Assembly: GCA_017632555.1 (NCBI GenBank)
Contig: JAGBRF010000070.1
Span: forward strand, 1-16,586
Source of the DNA: Alphaproteobacteria bacterium
GTDB lineage: Bacteria > Pseudomonadota > Alphaproteobacteria > RF32 > UBA3637
Direction: 5' to 3'
DNA: 16,586 bases
In this document: positions 7,355 to 14,794 of the stretch, in pieces
Layout of the letters: each line of letters opens with the position of its first letter
Position numbering within the stretch: position 1 is the stretch's first letter
The notes under the pieces: generated by a model
What the model was told of the DNA's origin: nothing
Databases searched by the model: none
The model's input: only the letters and a program-made list of their open reading frames with translations
Translations under genes and position numbers: made by a program

Positions 7355-9076
7355 ATGGCAGATATTTCAAAATATGTTATCAATTATACCGAAAAAGCCC
7401 GTGCAGGACAGTTGACAAAGCTTGTCGGGCGTGAAAATGAAGTCAATCGATTGATTCACATTTTATTGCGTAAAAACAATAATAATCCTTTGATTATGGG
7501 GCCGTCCGGCATTGGTAAAACGGCTTTGATTGAAGGATTGGTGCAATTTATGATATCTGACAAAGCGCCCGATGTTTTTAAGGATATTGAAGTTGTCGGA
7601 GTCGATGTTGCCACTATTATGTTGGACACAAAAACAGATGACGAATATGCCACTATCTTAAAAGAAATTTTTGAAGACATCTATGCGTCAAACGGTAAAA
7701 AGATTTTGTATGCAAAAGATGTCAGCTTGCTTGTTCGGACGGATATCAACCCCGAAAACGTTGAACCGGCTAAATTTTTGAAACTGAAAGTGTTGGAAGG
7801 TTCCGTCAAATGTATTTTGGAATCGGATCCTTTGTCTTACCGTGCTTATGTGGAAAAAGATATTGCTTTGTTGGGCAAATTCCAAACATTATTTTTGGAA
7901 GAACCGACACCGGCCGAAGCCATTGAAATCGTTTCAAATCAAAAATCACAATTCGAAGAACATTATGGGGTTGTTATTCCTGATGATGTTGTTTCCGCTT
8001 CCGTAAATTTGGCACATCGTTATATTAAACAACGTTATTTGCCGGAAAAGGCAATCGATTTGTTGGACGATGCTTCCAGTTTGGTTTTGATGGATAAAAG
8101 TAAGAACAAAACTTTGACGGTGGAACACGCTATGCGAACAATTTCCGCGTGGACGGGCATTCCGCTTGAAAAGGTGGATATAGAAGACCAAAAGCGTTTG
8201 GCTTTGGCGGAAGAATTTTTGCACGCCCGCGTTATCGGACAAAACGAAGCCGTGAAGGTCGTTTCCGATTCGTTGCGCCGTTCTCGTTCCGGGTTGCAAG
8301 ATCCTAACCGCCCGATTGGTTCTTTCCTGTTTATCGGTGCAACCGGTATCGGTAAAACGGAATTGGCAAAATCTTTGGCTGAATTTATGTTCAACGAAGA
8401 AACCGCTATGTTGCGTTTGGATATGTCCGAATATATGGAAAAAAATTCGGTTACGCGTTTAATCGGACCACCACCGGGAACGCCGGGTTTCGAATTGGGT
8501 GGTATTTTGACCGAAGGCGTTCGTTTGAAACCTTTCCAAGTTGTTTTGTTCGATGAAATTGAAAAAGCGCATCCCGACATTTTAACTTTGTTGTTGCAGG
8601 TGTTGGATGAAGGGCGTTTGACGGACAGTAAGGGAACTGCGGTTGATTTCAGAAACACCATCGTTATTATGACATCAAACGTGGCTTCTGATTTGCCGAC
8701 TTATCAACGTATGGACGTTTTAACGAATTATTTCAGACCTGAATTTTTAAACCGTATCGATGATATTGTTACTTTCCACCAGTTGACCGAAGAAGATTTG
8801 GGTAAGGTTATCAACATTCATTTGAATAAATTGTTAAAGCGCGCAAAAAATGTCGGTTATCACGTGACGGTGGACGATACAGCAAAAGCATGGTTTGTTG
8901 ATGAAGTTTATACATCAAAATTCGGTGTTCGTGCTTTGAAACGTTTGTTGCAACACCAAATTGAAAACCCATTGGCTTTCTTGATTATGCAGGGCAGGGT
9001 TAAACCCGGTCAGGACGTTTTGGTAACAATGGATGCTGCCGGTAAAAAGGTTCAGATGTTTGCGAAAAAGGCTTGA
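7355..9076 (+). CDS. Shortened ClpB/ClpA-like AAA+ protein with degenerate first ATPase domain
   Basis: 573 residues; ClpA has about 750 and ClpB about 860. There is no Clp N-domain: the protein starts directly at the NBD1 lead-in (ISKYVINYTEKARAGQL). There is also no ClpB coiled-coil M-domain: NBD1 runs into NBD2 by a short linker (about 245-290). NBD1 keeps Walker A (GPSGIGKT, 49-56). The Walker B site, FIDE in ClpB, reads YAKD (119-122), the sensor 1 region is changed (LESDP, 155-159), and the arginine-finger ERRFQ reads LGKFQ (173-177). NBD2 looks active: Walker A GATGIGKT (328-335), Walker B VVLFDE (396-401), sensor 1 TSN (440-442), Arg467 in FLNRID, sensor 2 GVRALKR (524-530). The NBD2 pore loop reads GTPG (375-378) instead of GYVG. 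The IGL loop used by ClpA to bind ClpP is absent. So it is a Clp-family ATPase, but neither standard disaggregase nor ClpAP component. ATG at 7355 follows AAAGGGTAG. First of three tightly spaced genes. Confidence 0.92.
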   Translation: MADISKYVINYTEKARAGQLTKLVGRENEVNRLIHILLRKNNNNPLIMGPSGIGKTALIEGLVQFMISDKAPDVFKDIEVVGVDVATIMLDTKTDDEYATILKEIFEDIYASNGKKILYAKDVSLLVRTDINPENVEPAKFLKLKVLEGSVKCILESDPLSYRAYVEKDIALLGKFQTLFLEEPTPAEAIEIVSNQKSQFEEHYGVVIPDDVVSASVNLAHRYIKQRYLPEKAIDLLDDASSLVLMDKSKNKTLTVEHAMRTISAWTGIPLEKVDIEDQKRLALAEEFLHARVIGQNEAVKVVSDSLRRSRSGLQDPNRPIGSFLFIGATGIGKTELAKSLAEFMFNEETAMLRLDMSEYMEKNSVTRLIGPPPGTPGFELGGILTEGVRLKPFQVVLFDEIEKAHPDILTLLLQVLDEGRLTDSKGTAVDFRNTIVIMTSNVASDLPTYQRMDVLTNYFRPEFLNRIDDIVTFHQLTEEDLGKVINIHLNKLLKRAKNVGYHVTVDDTAKAWFVDEVYTSKFGVRALKRLLQHQIENPLAFLIMQGRVKPGQDVLVTMDAAGKKVQMFAKKA

Positions 9077-9079
9077 TGA

Positions 9080-9850
9080 ATGAGGCCTTTTAAGTCTTAT
9101 ATGCAAGAAATACTCCTTGTTTTAAAAATTAACAGAAAGTATCTGTTAAAATTGTTTTTCGCTGTTCTTTTTGCGATTATGTTAATTTGGAATATTGGTT
9201 TAAACAGTTTTTTTTATAAACGTTTTTATGGAAATCCCATAAAAGAAGGGTTATACACTTGGGAAAAAGAACAAATTTTCGATTACAGCGAAACATTAGA
9301 GGCGGACGTTTTTAACGGTTATCCCGTTACCAGAGTTTTTAAGAAAAAATATGCCCTATCCGGTATGTTGACTTATCATGATGATAACACAACTTTTTGG
9401 AAAAAGTATTTTGAAAATTCCGGTAATGAAATAGGAAGAACATATAATCGAATAGCATCACATGATTTGACTATTGTATGGGGAAAAATGGCCGCCCCCG
9501 ATAATTTGAAAAAGATAAAATTCGTGCATGAATTGAACGGCGTTATGTACTCGTGTAAAGAATCCGATTGTTATGTTGACGGGGCTGAAATCAATAATTT
9601 CCATATTATTCCGGCCAACAAAAGAATAGATAAAGCTTTGTCCGCATTACCGACTTCCAGAAAGGTTCCCATTTATGTAGAAGGTTATTTGACCAATTGG
9701 TACGGGACGGGTGATTATCAGTACTTAACAATGGAAACGGCGCTTGATTCGCATACAATATCCCGTCAAAAATCGGGCGGGCAAAGGACGGGGCTTTGTT
9801 ATCAACTTTATTTAACAAAATTTGTTTATGATGGATATGTCTTTGAATAA
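9080..9850 (+). CDS. Single-pass membrane protein of a conserved uncharacterised family
   Basis: 256 residues. After a basic N-terminus there is one strong membrane segment (about residues 23-48, LLKLFFAVLFAIMLIWNIGL and following), with the remainder probably on the periplasmic side. The mature part contains an SHDLTIVWGKMA block, a CKESDC pair, NNFHIIPANKRI (about 174-185), a PIYVEGYLTNW stretch and a late GLCYQLYLTKF block. This order of motifs (WG.M, N.HIIPA, G.L, then a Cys block) matches a proteobacterial family of unknown function that I remember only by pattern. The ATG lies 3 bases after the stop of the Clp-like gene and mutY overlaps its end, so the three are probably co-transcribed. 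Function unknown; a link to envelope or protein quality control is only suggested by the neighbour. Confidence 0.82.
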   Translation: MRPFKSYMQEILLVLKINRKYLLKLFFAVLFAIMLIWNIGLNSFFYKRFYGNPIKEGLYTWEKEQIFDYSETLEADVFNGYPVTRVFKKKYALSGMLTYHDDNTTFWKKYFENSGNEIGRTYNRIASHDLTIVWGKMAAPDNLKKIKFVHELNGVMYSCKESDCYVDGAEINNFHIIPANKRIDKALSALPTSRKVPIYVEGYLTNWYGTGDYQYLTMETALDSHTISRQKSGGQRTGLCYQLYLTKFVYDGYVFE

Positions 9851-10823
9851 TTTAACGCAAAAATTACTTGATTGGTACGATGAAAACGGCCGGCAAATGC
9901 CGTGGCGGTTTAAGGGGGCTGCGCCAGATCCTTATCCCGTATGGATATCCGAAATTATGTTGCAACAAACGACCGTTATAATGGTTATGGATTATTTTTT
10001 GCGTTGGATGAAAAAGTTTCCGACTTTGGAAAGTTTGGCAAATGCGAATATCGATGATGTCCTTCATGCTTGGCAGGGGTTGGGGTATTATACACGTGCC
10101 AAAAAATTGCATGAATGCGCTTGTGTGTTGATGGAAAAATATAACGGACGATTTCCGAATACACGGGAAGAATTGTTGAAATTGCCCGGTATCGGACCTT
10201 ATACGGCATCCAGCATTTGTGCATTTGCTTTTAATTTACCCGAAACGGTCGTTGACGGAAATGTTATTCGCGTCATTGCGCGTTTGTATGGTATGACGCA
10301 AGAAGTCGATAAAGATATTATTTATCCGTTGGCACAAAAATTGACATCAAAAACGCGTGGGGCGGATTATGCTTCGGCCATTATGGATTTGGGTGCTACG
10401 GTTTGCAAACCGCAAAATCCGGTGTGTTTGAATTGCCCGTGGTGCAAAGAGTGTATTGCCAGACAAAAGGCTATCCAAGACGAAATTCCCAAAATAAAGA
10501 AACTTCAAAAACGCAAAGCAAATGGTGCCGTCTTTTTAGCTTTCGATGATAAAGGCAATTTGCTTTTAACAAAGCGGGATAAAGGGTTGTTGTCGGGATT
10601 GTGGGAATTCCCTTGGAACACGGACGGCGAAGAACCGCCTTTTAAGGCAGATTGGAAAAAAACAGGCAAGACGCTTCATCACGTCTTTACGCACATAGAC
10701 TACACCGCCGATATTTATGTGGCGCATAACGTCAAACAGGACGGATTATTTGTAAAACCGTCCGATTTGAAAAATTATGCACTTTCAACTTTGATGAAGA
10801 AAGTTATTAAAAAAGCTCTATAA
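9837..10823 (+). CDS. mutY: Adenine DNA glycosylase MutY
   Basis: Removes adenine mispaired with 8-oxoguanine, part of the GO repair system. About 328 residues from the chosen ATG. Seen: the catalytic Glu in WISEIMLQQTTV (about 39), the helix-hairpin-helix LPGIGPYTA (116-124) with the catalytic Asp in VVDGNV (140), and the [4Fe-4S] cluster ligands C-x6-C-x2-C-x5-C (190, 197, 200, 206). A C-terminal NUDIX-like domain for 8-oxoG recognition follows (from about 230) with the H-x-F-T-H segment. The frame is open from a TTG at 9822 and has ATGs at 9828, 9831 and 9837. I chose 9837 (MSLNNL) from family alignment; no clear ribosome site helps, and translation is probably coupled to the overlapping upstream gene. 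The 3' end overlaps lpxC by 6 bases on the opposite strand. Confidence 0.95.
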   Translation: MSLNNLTQKLLDWYDENGRQMPWRFKGAAPDPYPVWISEIMLQQTTVIMVMDYFLRWMKKFPTLESLANANIDDVLHAWQGLGYYTRAKKLHECACVLMEKYNGRFPNTREELLKLPGIGPYTASSICAFAFNLPETVVDGNVIRVIARLYGMTQEVDKDIIYPLAQKLTSKTRGADYASAIMDLGATVCKPQNPVCLNCPWCKECIARQKAIQDEIPKIKKLQKRKANGAVFLAFDDKGNLLLTKRDKGLLSGLWEFPWNTDGEEPPFKADWKKTGKTLHHVFTHIDYTADIYVAHNVKQDGLFVKPSDLKNYALSTLMKKVIKKAL

Positions 10824-11702
10824 ATTGTTTAAATCGACAATTTCATAATTGGAAGGATCTTTGAACACTTCGCGCAAAATCATATTGTTGTGGAAATGTC
10901 CAGACTTACGACCGGTGAAATAACCGATAATCGGCATACCGGCTTGGTATAAATCGCCAACCGTATCCAAAATTTTGTGGCGGACAAATTCCAAATTATC
11001 ACGCAATCCGTTCGGGTTCAAAATCTTGTCATTATCAACAATAACGGTGTTATCCAAAGAACCACCGCGTCCCAATCCCATTTGGTGAAGCATTTGGACT
11101 TCCTGCATTTGTCCGAATGTACGGGCAAAGCAGATTTCTTCCTTAAATCTGTCCAAAGACAAATTGAATACGAAGGCTTGATGTCCGATAGCTTTTGCCG
11201 CAAAGTCAATTTCAAAGTCAATCGTTAAACCTTTATCGGCGGGAACAAAAGAAACGGAAATGCCTTTGTCATCTGTAAAGACAACTTGCTTTTTAATCTT
11301 TAATGCTTTTTGCGGAGCATCTTGATTTTCAATACCGACTTTTTCAAACAATTCGATAAAGTCCTTTGCACTGCCGTCCATAATTGGAATTTCCGGGCCG
11401 TTTATATCGACAAAGGCGTTTGTGATTTGCATGGCGTTTAATGCGCCCATTAAATGTTCTGCCGTTGAAACGGAAACGCCCGCTTCATTGGCAAAGCAAG
11501 AACAAAGCCGTGTATCTGCAACGTGCAAATAATCCGCCGGAATTAAATTGTTTTTATCTGTAATATCCGTTCTGCGAAAGACAATGCCCGTTCCGACAGG
11601 AGCAGGGGTTAAAACAATGGTTGCCGGTGCGCCGGAATGAATGCCTACACCAGTGGCTCTAACAACGTCTTTAAAAGTATGTTCGCAAAATTTATAAGTC
11701 AT
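10818..11702 (-). CDS. lpxC: UDP-3-O-acyl-N-acetylglucosamine deacetylase LpxC
   Basis: Committed step of lipid A synthesis: zinc-dependent deacetylation of UDP-3-O-acyl-GlcNAc in the cytoplasm. 294 residues, near the usual 300. Zinc ligands are visible: His83 in AEHLMGAL, and His242 and Asp246 in HKILDTVGD. The catalytic Glu82 and His269 (SGHFHNN) are also present. The N-terminal G-V-G-I-H-S-G block (18-24) is typical. ATG at 11702 is preceded by AAAAGGAAAC. It is transcribed alone from a divergent region shared with the DUF4167 gene and meets mutY tail to tail with a 6-base overlap and no terminator hairpin between. It confirms a Gram-negative outer membrane. Confidence 0.97.
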   Translation of the reverse strand: MTYKFCEHTFKDVVRATGVGIHSGAPATIVLTPAPVGTGIVFRRTDITDKNNLIPADYLHVADTRLCSCFANEAGVSVSTAEHLMGALNAMQITNAFVDINGPEIPIMDGSAKDFIELFEKVGIENQDAPQKALKIKKQVVFTDDKGISVSFVPADKGLTIDFEIDFAAKAIGHQAFVFNLSLDRFKEEICFARTFGQMQEVQMLHQMGLGRGGSLDNTVIVDNDKILNPNGLRDNLEFVRHKILDTVGDLYQAGMPIIGYFTGRKSGHFHNNMILREVFKDPSNYEIVDLNNL

Positions 11703-11739
11703 TTTCTGTTTCCTTTTTTATATTTTAACGATTTAATTT

Positions 11740-11768
11740 AACATATCCGTTTTATATGTAAACATCAA
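11740..11768 (-). promoter_or_regulatory. Possible lpxC promoter with overlapping dyad
   Basis: On the minus strand: -35 TTGATG (11768-11763), a 17-base spacer, -10 TATGTT (11745-11740), each 4 of 6 to consensus. A dyad ACATAT-N7-ATATGT (11741-11759) overlaps the -10 and could be an operator. Confidence 0.35.
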
Positions 11769-11813
11769 ATCAATGATTCTTACATAGTATTACACCAAAT
11801 TATAAAAAAATGC

Positions 11814-11841
11814 TTGCAAAAATTTGTAATTTTGTTATATT
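11814..11841 (+). promoter_or_regulatory. Promoter of the DUF4167 gene
   Basis: -35 TTGCAA (11814-11819), a 16-base spacer, -10 TATATT (11836-11841). It shares the flanks TGCTTG and TATATTAG and the 16-base spacer with the rplM promoter. The predicted transcript has a leader of about 72 bases. Confidence 0.7.
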
Positions 11842-11847
11842 AGTGGC

Positions 11848-11920
11848 TAAGGGAAACACCAAAATGGTGTTTTGTGGGTTTGAAAACCCTTTGATTTTAA
11901 GCAAAAATTGGTTATAAAAT
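11848..11920 (+). promoter_or_regulatory. Structured 5' leader of the DUF4167 gene
   Basis: Two hairpins can form: AACACCA/TGGTGTT around a short A loop (about 11855-11871) and GGGTT/AACCC around TGAA (about 11876-11889). AAGGG at the 5' side can instead pair with CCCTT after the second hairpin, giving an alternative longer-range fold. No T run follows either hairpin, so this is not a simple attenuator. No strong Shine-Dalgarno precedes the ATG at 11921. Confidence 0.45.
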
Positions 11921-12505
11921 ATGAAACAAAACAATAAGAATCGTTCTAATGGACGGCATGCACGCTTGAATAACAGGCGTTCAAATAATGGTATCACTCG
12001 AAATACAGTTTTTGACAGTTGCGGACCGGCCGGTCGGATTCGCGGTATAGCGGCTCAACTGATTGAAAAATATACATCGTTGGCAAAAGATGCAAAGGCC
12101 GATGATGACCGTGTTTTGTACGAAACCTATATGCAATATGCTGAACATTATATTCGTATGTTGGAAATTGCAACGGCAAACGATACGTTCAGACAACCGC
12201 ACGATTATGCACCGGAAAGTGCTGTGGAAGATGTAACCGATGACACAGCGACTTTGCAGGAAACATCAGCCGTTCAAAAAGAACAAGGCGAAGCAAACGA
12301 ATGCGGAATGTTGGTTTTGGATTCTGATGTGCCGGGCGCAGAAGCGGCTGCAACGACCAATGCTTGTGATGCAACAAATGATGCAACAGAGCAAAATGCA
12401 AAGCCGAACAAAAGACCTTTTCAAAAAAGAAAGCCCCACCATATAAAGATTGAAAAACAACCGGTGGCAACTGAAATGGTCGTATCAGAGCCGGAATTGG
12501 AATAA
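11921..12505 (+). CDS. DUF4167 domain protein, probable RNA/nucleic-acid binder
   Basis: 194 residues. The N-terminal part is highly basic and Asn/Arg-rich (MKQNNKNRSNGRHARLNNRR). The DUF4167 core follows at about 25-86: NTVFDSCGPAGRIRGIAAQLIEKY, then a helical segment ending in YMQYAEHYIRMLEIA. The rest is low-complexity and acidic, then basic (KPNKRPFQKRKPHH, about 163-176), with an acidic end. In my knowledge this family is found in Alphaproteobacteria, often beside prfA/prmC, and has no established function; the basic ends suggest RNA binding. Here it stands between lpxC (divergent) and glgB, not beside prfA/prmC. It has its own promoter and a structured leader. Spacing to glgB is 66 bases, so read-through into the glycogen genes is possible. 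Confidence 0.85.
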   Translation: MKQNNKNRSNGRHARLNNRRSNNGITRNTVFDSCGPAGRIRGIAAQLIEKYTSLAKDAKADDDRVLYETYMQYAEHYIRMLEIATANDTFRQPHDYAPESAVEDVTDDTATLQETSAVQKEQGEANECGMLVLDSDVPGAEAAATTNACDATNDATEQNAKPNKRPFQKRKPHHIKIEKQPVATEMVVSEPELE

Positions 12506-12571
12506 AAAATAAATTTTCTGCTTTTAAAAAATTTTCTTCCGTGCTATACAAGAAAAAAACAAGGGAGAAAG

Positions 12572-14794
12572 ATGAAAGAAAATTTATCTGAAAGTTTCAA
12601 ACATTCTTTAATGACGAACGGATATGGTGATCCGTTTTCCATATTGGGTATGCACAAATCCGATAAGGGCGGTTTGTTTGTTCGTGTATGCTATCCCGGT
12701 GCCGATAAAATTGAAGTCATTTCTTATGATGAAAAAAAGGTTTTGGGCGTTATGGATAAAATCCATTCTTATGGTTTATTCCAACTGAATTTACCCGATG
12801 AAGTAAATTTTTTCCCTTATAAACTGCATGTTTATTTTTTGGACGGGCGCAATTATATTTCGGAAGATCCTTATCGTTTTGAACCGGTATTGTCCGACTT
12901 TGATTTGTATTTGTTGAACGAAGGAACACACAAAAATTTATATGATAAATTGGGTGCTCATTTAATCCGTCATCAAGGCGTTGATGGTGTATTTTTTGCC
13001 GTTTGGGCGCCGAATGCCAAACGTGTCAGCGTTATCGGTAATTTTAACACTTGGGACGGACGGCGACACATGATGCGTAACCGTGCCGGTCACGGTATTT
13101 GGGAAATATTCATTCCGAATTTGGTGGAAGGTGAATTTTACAAATATGAAATTGTCGATAACAAAGGACAAGTGTTGCCGTTAAAGGCTGACCCGGTCGG
13201 CTTTGCGGCCGAATTGCGTCCGAATACGGCTTCAGCTGTTTATAATCCGAAACGTTATCAGTGGTCGGACGAAAAATGGATGAAAGAGCGTAAAGAAAAT
13301 CAAGACATTTTGCACAAACCGATGAGCATTTATGAAGTGCATTTGGGTTCTTGGCGCCGTAATTCGTTGGAAGGAAATCGTTTCTTGACATACAGAGAAT
13401 TGGCGTTGGAATTGCCCGAATATGTCAAGTATATGGGCTTTACGCACGTTGAATTTTTGCCGGTTTCTGAACACCCGTTTGACGGATCATGGGGGTATCA
13501 AACGTTGGGGCTTTACGCGCCGACAGCACGTTACGGCAATCCGGACGATTTTAAATTTTTGGTTGACTGCCTGCATCGGGAAGGTATCGGCGTTATTATC
13601 GATTGGGTGCCGGCTCATTTCCCGAAAGATACATACGGGTTGGATTATTTTGACGGAACGGCTTTGTATGAACATGCTGATTCGCGCAAAGGCGAACAAA
13701 AAGATTGGGGAACAAAAGTTTATAATTACGGACGTAATGAAGTTGCTAATTTCTTGCTTGCCAATGCACTATTTTGGATAAGGGAATATCACATTGACGG
13801 GTTACGTGTTGATGCGGTGGCAAGTATGCTTTATTTGGATTATGGCAGAAAGCCGGGCGAATGGATTCCCAACCAATACGGCGGACATGAAAATATAGAA
13901 GCTATTTCGTTTTTGCGCCGATTAAATGAATGGGTTTATGGTGAAAATTCCGGAGCTGTTACTTTTGCGGAAGAATCAACTTCTTGGCCGATGGTATCGC
14001 GTCCGACTTATGTCGGCGGTTTGGGCTTTACGTTCAAATGGAATATGGGTTGGATGAATGATACGTTGCAATATATGCACCGTGAATCCGTGTATCGTAA
14101 ATATCACCAATCCGAAATGACGTTCAGCTTTGTTTATGCCTTTAATGAAAATTTTGTATTGCCTTTGTCACATGATGAAGTTGTGCATGGAAAAGGTCCT
14201 TTGATTGACAAAATGACCGGCGACAGATGGCAAAAATTTGCGAATTTACGGGCTTACTTTACGTTTATGTATGCTCATCCCGGAAAGCAATTATTGTTTA
14301 TGGGTAACGAATTTGCGCAAGATCATGAATGGCGTTATGATGACAGTTTGTCGTGGAATTTATTGCTTAATTCAGACCACAGTGGTATTCAAAAATTGGT
14401 CAAAGATTTGAACGAATTGCATAAAACAGAACCGGCATTACATCAGCTGGATTTTGAAGAAGCCGGTTTTGAATGGATTGACGGCGCCGATGTTGAACAC
14501 AGTGTGATTTCCTTTATTCGCAAATCAAATGATCCGGACGATTTCTTGGTTTGTGTTACCAACTTTACGCCGGCACCTTTGCGTGATTATAAAGTGGGCG
14601 TGAACAAAGCCGGTATTTATACGGAAATTTTCAATTCGGACAATTTGAAGTATGGGGGCAGCGGTGTTTTGAATCAAGGGGATTTGAAGACCGTTCAACC
14701 GGGTTGGAATTTCAAAGATTATGCACTAAATTTGACAATACCGCCTTTGGCAACTATTATATTAAAACCGAAGCAATTGGAAAAGGAAGAATAA
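12572..14794 (+). CDS. glgB: 1,4-alpha-glucan (glycogen) branching enzyme GlgB
   Basis: Makes alpha-1,6 branches in glycogen; GH13 family, cytoplasmic. 740 residues, close to the 728 of E. coli. Domains: N-terminal module (about 1-110, ending [12 protein letters not shown]), CBM48 (about 125-230, [22 protein letters not shown]), catalytic barrel (from about 250), C-terminal all-beta domain. Catalytic residues seen: nucleophile Asp414 (DGLRVDAV), acid/base Glu467 (AEEST), and His534-Asp535 ([10 protein letters not shown]). The branching-enzyme signature [16 protein letters not shown] is at 307-322. ATG at 12572 is preceded by AAGGGAGAA. An extended -10-like TGCTATACA at 12542-12550 could be a local promoter, but no good -35 box accompanies it. 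glgX begins at the base after the stop codon. Confidence 0.97.
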   Translation: MKENLSESFKHSLMTNGYGDPFSILGMHKSDKGGLFVRVCYPGADKIEVISYDEKKVLGVMDKIHSYGLFQLNLPDEVNFFPYKLHVYFLDGRNYISEDPYRFEPVLSDFDLYLLNEGTHKNLYDKLGAHLIRHQGVDGVFFAVWAPNAKRVSVIGNFNTWDGRRHMMRNRAGHGIWEIFIPNLVEGEFYKYEIVDNKGQVLPLKADPVGFAAELRPNTASAVYNPKRYQWSDEKWMKERKENQDILHKPMSIYEVHLGSWRRNSLEGNRFLTYRELALELPEYVKYMGFTHVEFLPVSEHPFDGSWGYQTLGLYAPTARYGNPDDFKFLVDCLHREGIGVIIDWVPAHFPKDTYGLDYFDGTALYEHADSRKGEQKDWGTKVYNYGRNEVANFLLANALFWIREYHIDGLRVDAVASMLYLDYGRKPGEWIPNQYGGHENIEAISFLRRLNEWVYGENSGAVTFAEESTSWPMVSRPTYVGGLGFTFKWNMGWMNDTLQYMHRESVYRKYHQSEMTFSFVYAFNENFVLPLSHDEVVHGKGPLIDKMTGDRWQKFANLRAYFTFMYAHPGKQLLFMGNEFAQDHEWRYDDSLSWNLLLNSDHSGIQKLVKDLNELHKTEPALHQLDFEEAGFEWIDGADVEHSVISFIRKSNDPDDFLVCVTNFTPAPLRDYKVGVNKAGIYTEIFNSDNLKYGGSGVLNQGDLKTVQPGWNFKDYALNLTIPPLATIILKPKQLEKEE

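Noticed and set aside
7261..7355. Possible frameshift hiding a Clp N-domain upstream of the 573-residue Clp-like gene
   Set aside because: Only 94 bases separate it from the divergent LOG gene, too few for an N-domain of about 140 residues, and a ribosome site precedes the annotated ATG.
8035..8661. 208-codon minus-strand frame inside the Clp-like gene
   Set aside because: Antisense to the well-conserved NBD2 coding region; no family resemblance.
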